DNA of 8,322 nucleotides, from positions 1-8,322 of the forward strand of contig CAJXTQ010000021.1 in assembly GCA_913060985.1 (NCBI GenBank), read 5' to 3'. The notes beneath the pieces are model-generated. The model was given only the letters and a program-made list of their open reading frames with translations, ran no database searches and was not told the DNA's origin. This DNA comes from an uncultured Micrococcales bacterium. Its GTDB lineage: Bacteria; Actinomycetota; Actinomycetes; Actinomycetales; Microbacteriaceae. A program made the position numbers and the translations under genes. Below are positions 5,755 through 8,322 of this stretch, in pieces (position 1 is the stretch's first letter; each line of letters opens with the position of its first letter).

Positions 5755-7116
5755 TCAGCTACTTGAAATAGAGAGCATTCCTCGGCTGGTGGCTACGTCA
5801 CTACACGCTGAATCGAGAACATCCATTGCTTCCATTAGTAGAGCGTTTGAAATTGCAAGCGGAGGCAGCATTCTTATCACGTTTCCATAGGTTCCAGCAC
5901 TCAGAGGAATCACTCCGCGCTCGTAACAAGCCTTCAAAATTTCCTCTGTCATCGGCGCATCGGGGTTTAGTGTTCCTGGCTCCACAATCTCTAACGACTG
6001 CATTGCACCTCTTCCTCGGCGCTCTGCTAGGAATGGGTATTTAGAGACCATCGAATCCAATTTTTCCTGCATAATCTCGCCAATTTCCAAAGCTCTATTT
6101 AGCCAAGGACCGCTCTCGAATTGCTCCATCACCGCAACGGCGGCAGCTACCGCAGTTGGTGAACCACCAAATGTACCTCCCAGGCCCCCCGGATGGCTCA
6201 TGTCCATGATGTCAGCTCTTCCAACCACAGCACTTACGGGCATGCCACCGGCAATGCCCTTGGCAACTGTTACCAAATCTGGCTGGAAGCCCTCTTCATA
6301 CTCGTAGGCAAACCACTTACCGGTTCTTGCCATGCCTGATTGAACCTCATCGGCAACCATGATGATGCCATTGTCTTTAGCCCATTTGCCTAAGGTGGCC
6401 AAGAAACCGGGGGCTGGAATTATGAAACCGCCCTCACCCTGAATAGGTTCGATAACCACGCAGGCAAGCTGGTCTGCACCGACTCTTTTCTCCAGATAAT
6501 TGATGGCCCTCATCGCTGCCTGCTCGCCGGTCATTCCCTCTGGGTCTCTCAGTGGGTAGGACATGGGAGCGTGCGTGACAGAAGAGGCAAGTGGTCCATA
6601 GTTGGTTCCGTATGGGTGCCGCTTGAAATTCATTGCCATAGTTAGGTTTGTGCGACCGTGATAAGCGTGGTCGAAAACAGCAATTTCATTTCTTCCGGTT
6701 GCCCTTCTTGCAATTTTGACAACGTTTTCTAAAGCTTCGGCACCTGTTACAAAGAAGGCAGCCTTCTTCGGGAAATCGCCTTTCATGTTGGAAGTCAAAA
6801 GCTCTGCCGCCCGAACATAAGGCTCGTATGGGGTGACTGTAAACAGCGTATGGGTGTAGTGATTGGCTTGATTGGAGACAGCATCAACCACTTGTTGGTT
6901 TGTATGGCCAATTGTGACAACTCCAATACCACTTCCGAGATCAATGAATTGGTTGCCGTCAACATCTCTCATGATGGCGCCATCCGCGCCATCTATATAA
7001 ACCGGAAGCAACGCGCCAACCCCAGCGGAGACAACCTGTTGGCGTCGAGCGTGCAAGCTTTTCGATGCCGGTCCCGGTATATCTGTTCTGAGAATTCTGC
7101 GTTGCTCTAAATCCAT
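5755..7116 (-). CDS. gabT: 4-aminobutyrate aminotransferase (class III PLP aminotransferase)
   Basis: GabT transfers the amino group of GABA to 2-oxoglutarate, giving succinate semialdehyde and glutamate. The 453-residue protein has family blocks in order: 'RRILRTDIPGP' at the N-terminus typical of actinobacterial GabT, 'IDLGSGIGV', 'GAEALENVVKIAR' (phosphate binding, about 125-137), 'FDHAYHGRTN' (148-157), 'EPIQGEGGF', 'DEVQSGMARTGK' (Asp256 contacts the PLP ring), 'VAKGIAGGMP' with Schiff-base Lys286, and 'GTFGGSP'. An in-frame ATG at 7158 would add 14 residues unlike the family. I chose ATG 7116, where homology begins and a -10-like hexamer sits at leaderless distance. It precedes ald by 50 bp and is divergent from dxr. 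No succinate-semialdehyde dehydrogenase (gabD) or GABA permease is in the window. Related omega-aminotransferases remain possible substrates-wise. Confidence 0.93.
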   Translation of the reverse strand: MDLEQRRILRTDIPGPASKSLHARRQQVVSAGVGALLPVYIDGADGAIMRDVDGNQFIDLGSGIGVVTIGHTNQQVVDAVSNQANHYTHTLFTVTPYEPYVRAAELLTSNMKGDFPKKAAFFVTGAEALENVVKIARRATGRNEIAVFDHAYHGRTNLTMAMNFKRHPYGTNYGPLASSVTHAPMSYPLRDPEGMTGEQAAMRAINYLEKRVGADQLACVVIEPIQGEGGFIIPAPGFLATLGKWAKDNGIIMVADEVQSGMARTGKWFAYEYEEGFQPDLVTVAKGIAGGMPVSAVVGRADIMDMSHPGGLGGTFGGSPTAVAAAVAVMEQFESGPWLNRALEIGEIMQEKLDSMVSKYPFLAERRGRGAMQSLEIVEPGTLNPDAPMTEEILKACYERGVIPLSAGTYGNVIRMLPPLAISNALLMEAMDVLDSACSDVATSRGMLSISSS

Positions 7117-7122
7117 GCGCCA

Positions 7123-7128
7123 ATTGTA
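7123..7128 (-). promoter_or_regulatory. -10 element of gabT, probably leaderless
   Basis: The minus strand reads TACAAT, five of six to TATAAT, ending 6 nt before the ATG at 7116. That spacing would start transcription at or next to the ATG, and no Shine-Dalgarno is present. No good -35 is seen. Leaderless mRNAs are common in actinobacteria. The site also supports 7116 over 7158 as the start. Confidence 0.5.
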
Positions 7129-7141
7129 GGTCCAAACTCGT

Positions 7142-7149
7142 GAATATTC
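7142..7149. repeat. 8-bp palindrome between gabT and dxr
   Basis: GAATATTC is a perfect palindrome 25 bp upstream of the gabT ATG, in the spacer region of the putative gabT promoter. It is well placed for a regulator, but such short palindromes are frequent by chance. Confidence 0.2.
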
Positions 7150-7180
7150 CTTTTCCAAACGCCGAATGTTCAGCTAGCTC

Positions 7181-7186
7181 TAAGCT
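7181..7186 (+). promoter_or_regulatory. Candidate -10 element of dxr, probably leaderless
   Basis: TAAGCT fits the TAnnnT core and ends 6 nt before the ATG at 7193. GGAG at 7187-7190 is only 2 nt from the ATG, too close to act as a normal Shine-Dalgarno. A leaderless start is the simpler reading. It also lies in a 5-bp inverted repeat, CAGCT at 7171-7175 with AGCTG at 7183-7187. Confidence 0.4.
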
Positions 7187-7192
7187 GGAGCA

Positions 7193-8293
7193 ATGCAAGC
7201 TAAGAAGGTAATTGTCTTGGGCTCCACGGGGTCAATTGGAACCCAGGCCCTTGAGGTGATCGGAAACAACCCGGAGAGATTTGAACTCGTTGGTATCGCT
7301 GCAGGAGCTAACAGAGATCTCGCATTTGAGCAGGCAAAGCGCTTTGGCTTAGATAAGTCAGTGATTGCTTTCGGATCTGATCAGGCATCACAGATGGCTA
7401 AAGATGTTGATGCTGATGTTGTCTTGAACGGGATTACCGGGTCGGTCGGGCTGGGGCCAACACTTGCAACCCTTGAAAGCGGGAAAACCCTGGCCCTAGC
7501 CAACAAAGAGTCATTGATTGTCGGTGGAGAGCTGGTGAAATCAATTGCCAGTCCTGATCAGATTGTTCCAGTTGATAGCGAGCACTCTGCTCTCGCCCAG
7601 TGTTTGTGGGCGGGAGACGCAAAAGAGGTCGCTCGGCTTATTCTGACTGCCAGTGGGGGACCATTCAGAGGCTTTAGTAGAAGTGAATTGGAGAAAGTTA
7701 CTCCTGCCCAGGCATTGGCTCATCCAACCTGGGTTATGGGTCGGGTGGTTACCACAAATTCAGCCACACTGGTGAATAAAGGGCTGGAGCTAATCGAGGC
7801 TCATCTACTTTTTGATGTTGAATTTGAACGTATTGCGGTGACTGTCCATCCTCAGTCCATTGTTCACTCAATGGTTGAATTTGTGGATGGCTCAACAATC
7901 GCACAGTGCTCTCCACCGGATATGAAACTCCCAATTGCGCTTGGAATGAGTTGGCCAGAGCGGACCCCGGGAGCAGTTAGTGCTCTTGATTTTTCAAAAT
8001 CTCAGCAATGGCAGTTCGAACCCCTGGACGAGGGTGTTTTCAGCGCCATAAGACTTGCAAGGCAAGTTGGCCAGGAGGGCAAAACTTATCCTGCTGTCTA
8101 CAACGCCAGCAATGAACAGGCTGTTGAGGCTTTTCACGATGGAAAAATTGGCTTTTTGCAAATAACCGAGATCATTGAGAGATCGGTGGAGGCCCATCAA
8201 CCGGAATCGGAAACGACCATAGAGACTGTCTTGCAAGCCGAACAGTGGGCAAGGGAATTCGCGGATGGCCTAATTGACCAAATTCACAGCTAG
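7193..8293 (+). CDS. dxr: 1-deoxy-D-xylulose 5-phosphate reductoisomerase
   Basis: Dxr (IspC) rearranges and reduces DXP to 2-C-methyl-D-erythritol 4-phosphate with NADPH, the committed step of the MEP isoprenoid pathway. The 366 residues show the N-terminal Rossmann motif 'LGSTGSIGTQAL' (9-20), 'LANKESLIVGG' (102-112), 'PVDSEHSA' with metal ligands Asp128 and Glu130, 'TASGGPFRG' (152-160), 'HPTWVMG' (177-183), 'NSATLVNKGLELIEAHLLF' with the third ligand Glu199, and 'HPQSIVHSMVEFVDGS' (219-234). A C-terminal helical domain starts near 275 and contains 'NASNEQAVEAF'. All catalytic residues are present. It is modestly shorter than E. coli Dxr (398). The start is the only ATG before the Rossmann strand. 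It is divergent from gabT by 76 bp. Confidence 0.97.
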   Translation: MQAKKVIVLGSTGSIGTQALEVIGNNPERFELVGIAAGANRDLAFEQAKRFGLDKSVIAFGSDQASQMAKDVDADVVLNGITGSVGLGPTLATLESGKTLALANKESLIVGGELVKSIASPDQIVPVDSEHSALAQCLWAGDAKEVARLILTASGGPFRGFSRSELEKVTPAQALAHPTWVMGRVVTTNSATLVNKGLELIEAHLLFDVEFERIAVTVHPQSIVHSMVEFVDGSTIAQCSPPDMKLPIALGMSWPERTPGAVSALDFSKSQQWQFEPLDEGVFSAIRLARQVGQEGKTYPAVYNASNEQAVEAFHDGKIGFLQITEIIERSVEAHQPESETTIETVLQAEQWAREFADGLIDQIHS

Positions 8294-8311
8294 GCGGGGT
8301 ATCGTTTTGGT

Positions 8312-8322
8312 GTGGAGACGGT
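8312..8322 (+). CDS. Possible first codons of the next gene (rseP/rip1-like site-2 protease expected)
   Basis: Nineteen bases after the dxr stop a GTG opens a frame reading M-E-T-V to the window edge. TATCGT (8300-8305), a TAnnnT hexamer, ends 6 nt before it. In many actinobacteria dxr is followed by a membrane site-2 protease and ispG, and an N-terminus of this kind would suit. Only three full codons are visible, so the identity rests on expected gene order alone. Confidence 0.25.

Noticed and set aside
7117..7158. 14-residue N-terminal extension of GabT from ATG 7158
   Set aside because: The extra residues do not resemble the family. Homology begins at 'MDLEQRR', and a -10-like hexamer lies inside the would-be extension.
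6850..7198. Short frames on both strands around the gabT N-terminus
   Set aside because: They overlap highly conserved GabT sequence and have no ribosome site or recognisable domain.

Overview
The window looks like a chromosomal segment of a small-genome, moderate-GC actinobacterium, most plausibly a freshwater-type Microbacteriaceae member. The evidence is the proteins themselves: an actinobacterial-style YaaA tail, a mycobacterial-like alanine dehydrogenase, an actinobacterial GABA aminotransferase and an actinobacterial DXP reductoisomerase. Gene packing is very tight, with overlaps or gaps under about 100 bp everywhere. Many starts have no Shine-Dalgarno, and some have a -10-like hexamer placed right for leaderless mRNA. 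The taxon is an inference. No RNA gene, CRISPR array, insertion sequence or phage gene was seen, and no gene-free stretch exceeds about 100 bp.

Layout. (1) Positions 2-337 (+) hold the C-terminal end of a YaaA/DUF328 peroxide-stress protein. It converges with the next block, with a 7-bp tail overlap and a possible hairpin. (2) Positions 3589 down to 331 (-) hold five co-directional, nearly contiguous genes: an Lrp/AsnC regulator, an O6-alkylguanine-DNA methyltransferase (ogt), a DNA-3-methyladenine glycosylase I (tag), an ECF sigma factor, and a single-pass membrane protein that is probably the sigma factor's anti-sigma or sensor partner. (3) Positions 3689-4696 (+) hold a small lone FtsK/SpoIIIE-type motor ATPase with two N-terminal membrane helices. 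It is divergent from lrp and runs 99 bp into the end of ald. (4) Positions 7116 down to 4598 (-) hold gabT then ald, a likely amino-acid catabolic operon. (5) Positions 7193-8293 (+) hold dxr (MEP isoprenoid pathway), divergent from gabT. The last 11 bases may begin the next gene of the usual dxr-rseP-ispG order.

How the parts may work together. The minus-strand block couples two alkylation-repair enzymes (direct reversal and base excision) to an ECF sigma factor and its membrane partner, next to a YaaA gene linked to oxidative DNA damage. This suggests a genome-protection or envelope-stress unit. The Lrp/AsnC protein is a candidate regulator of gabT-ald, since AldR, an Lrp/AsnC protein, controls ald in mycobacteria. 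Here, however, the FtsK-like gene lies between the regulator and ald. The least explained items are that FtsK-like ATPase with its in-register antisense overlap with ald, and the two-cysteine membrane partner of the sigma factor. I see no clear signature of a complete undescribed multi-gene system; these are the best leads.
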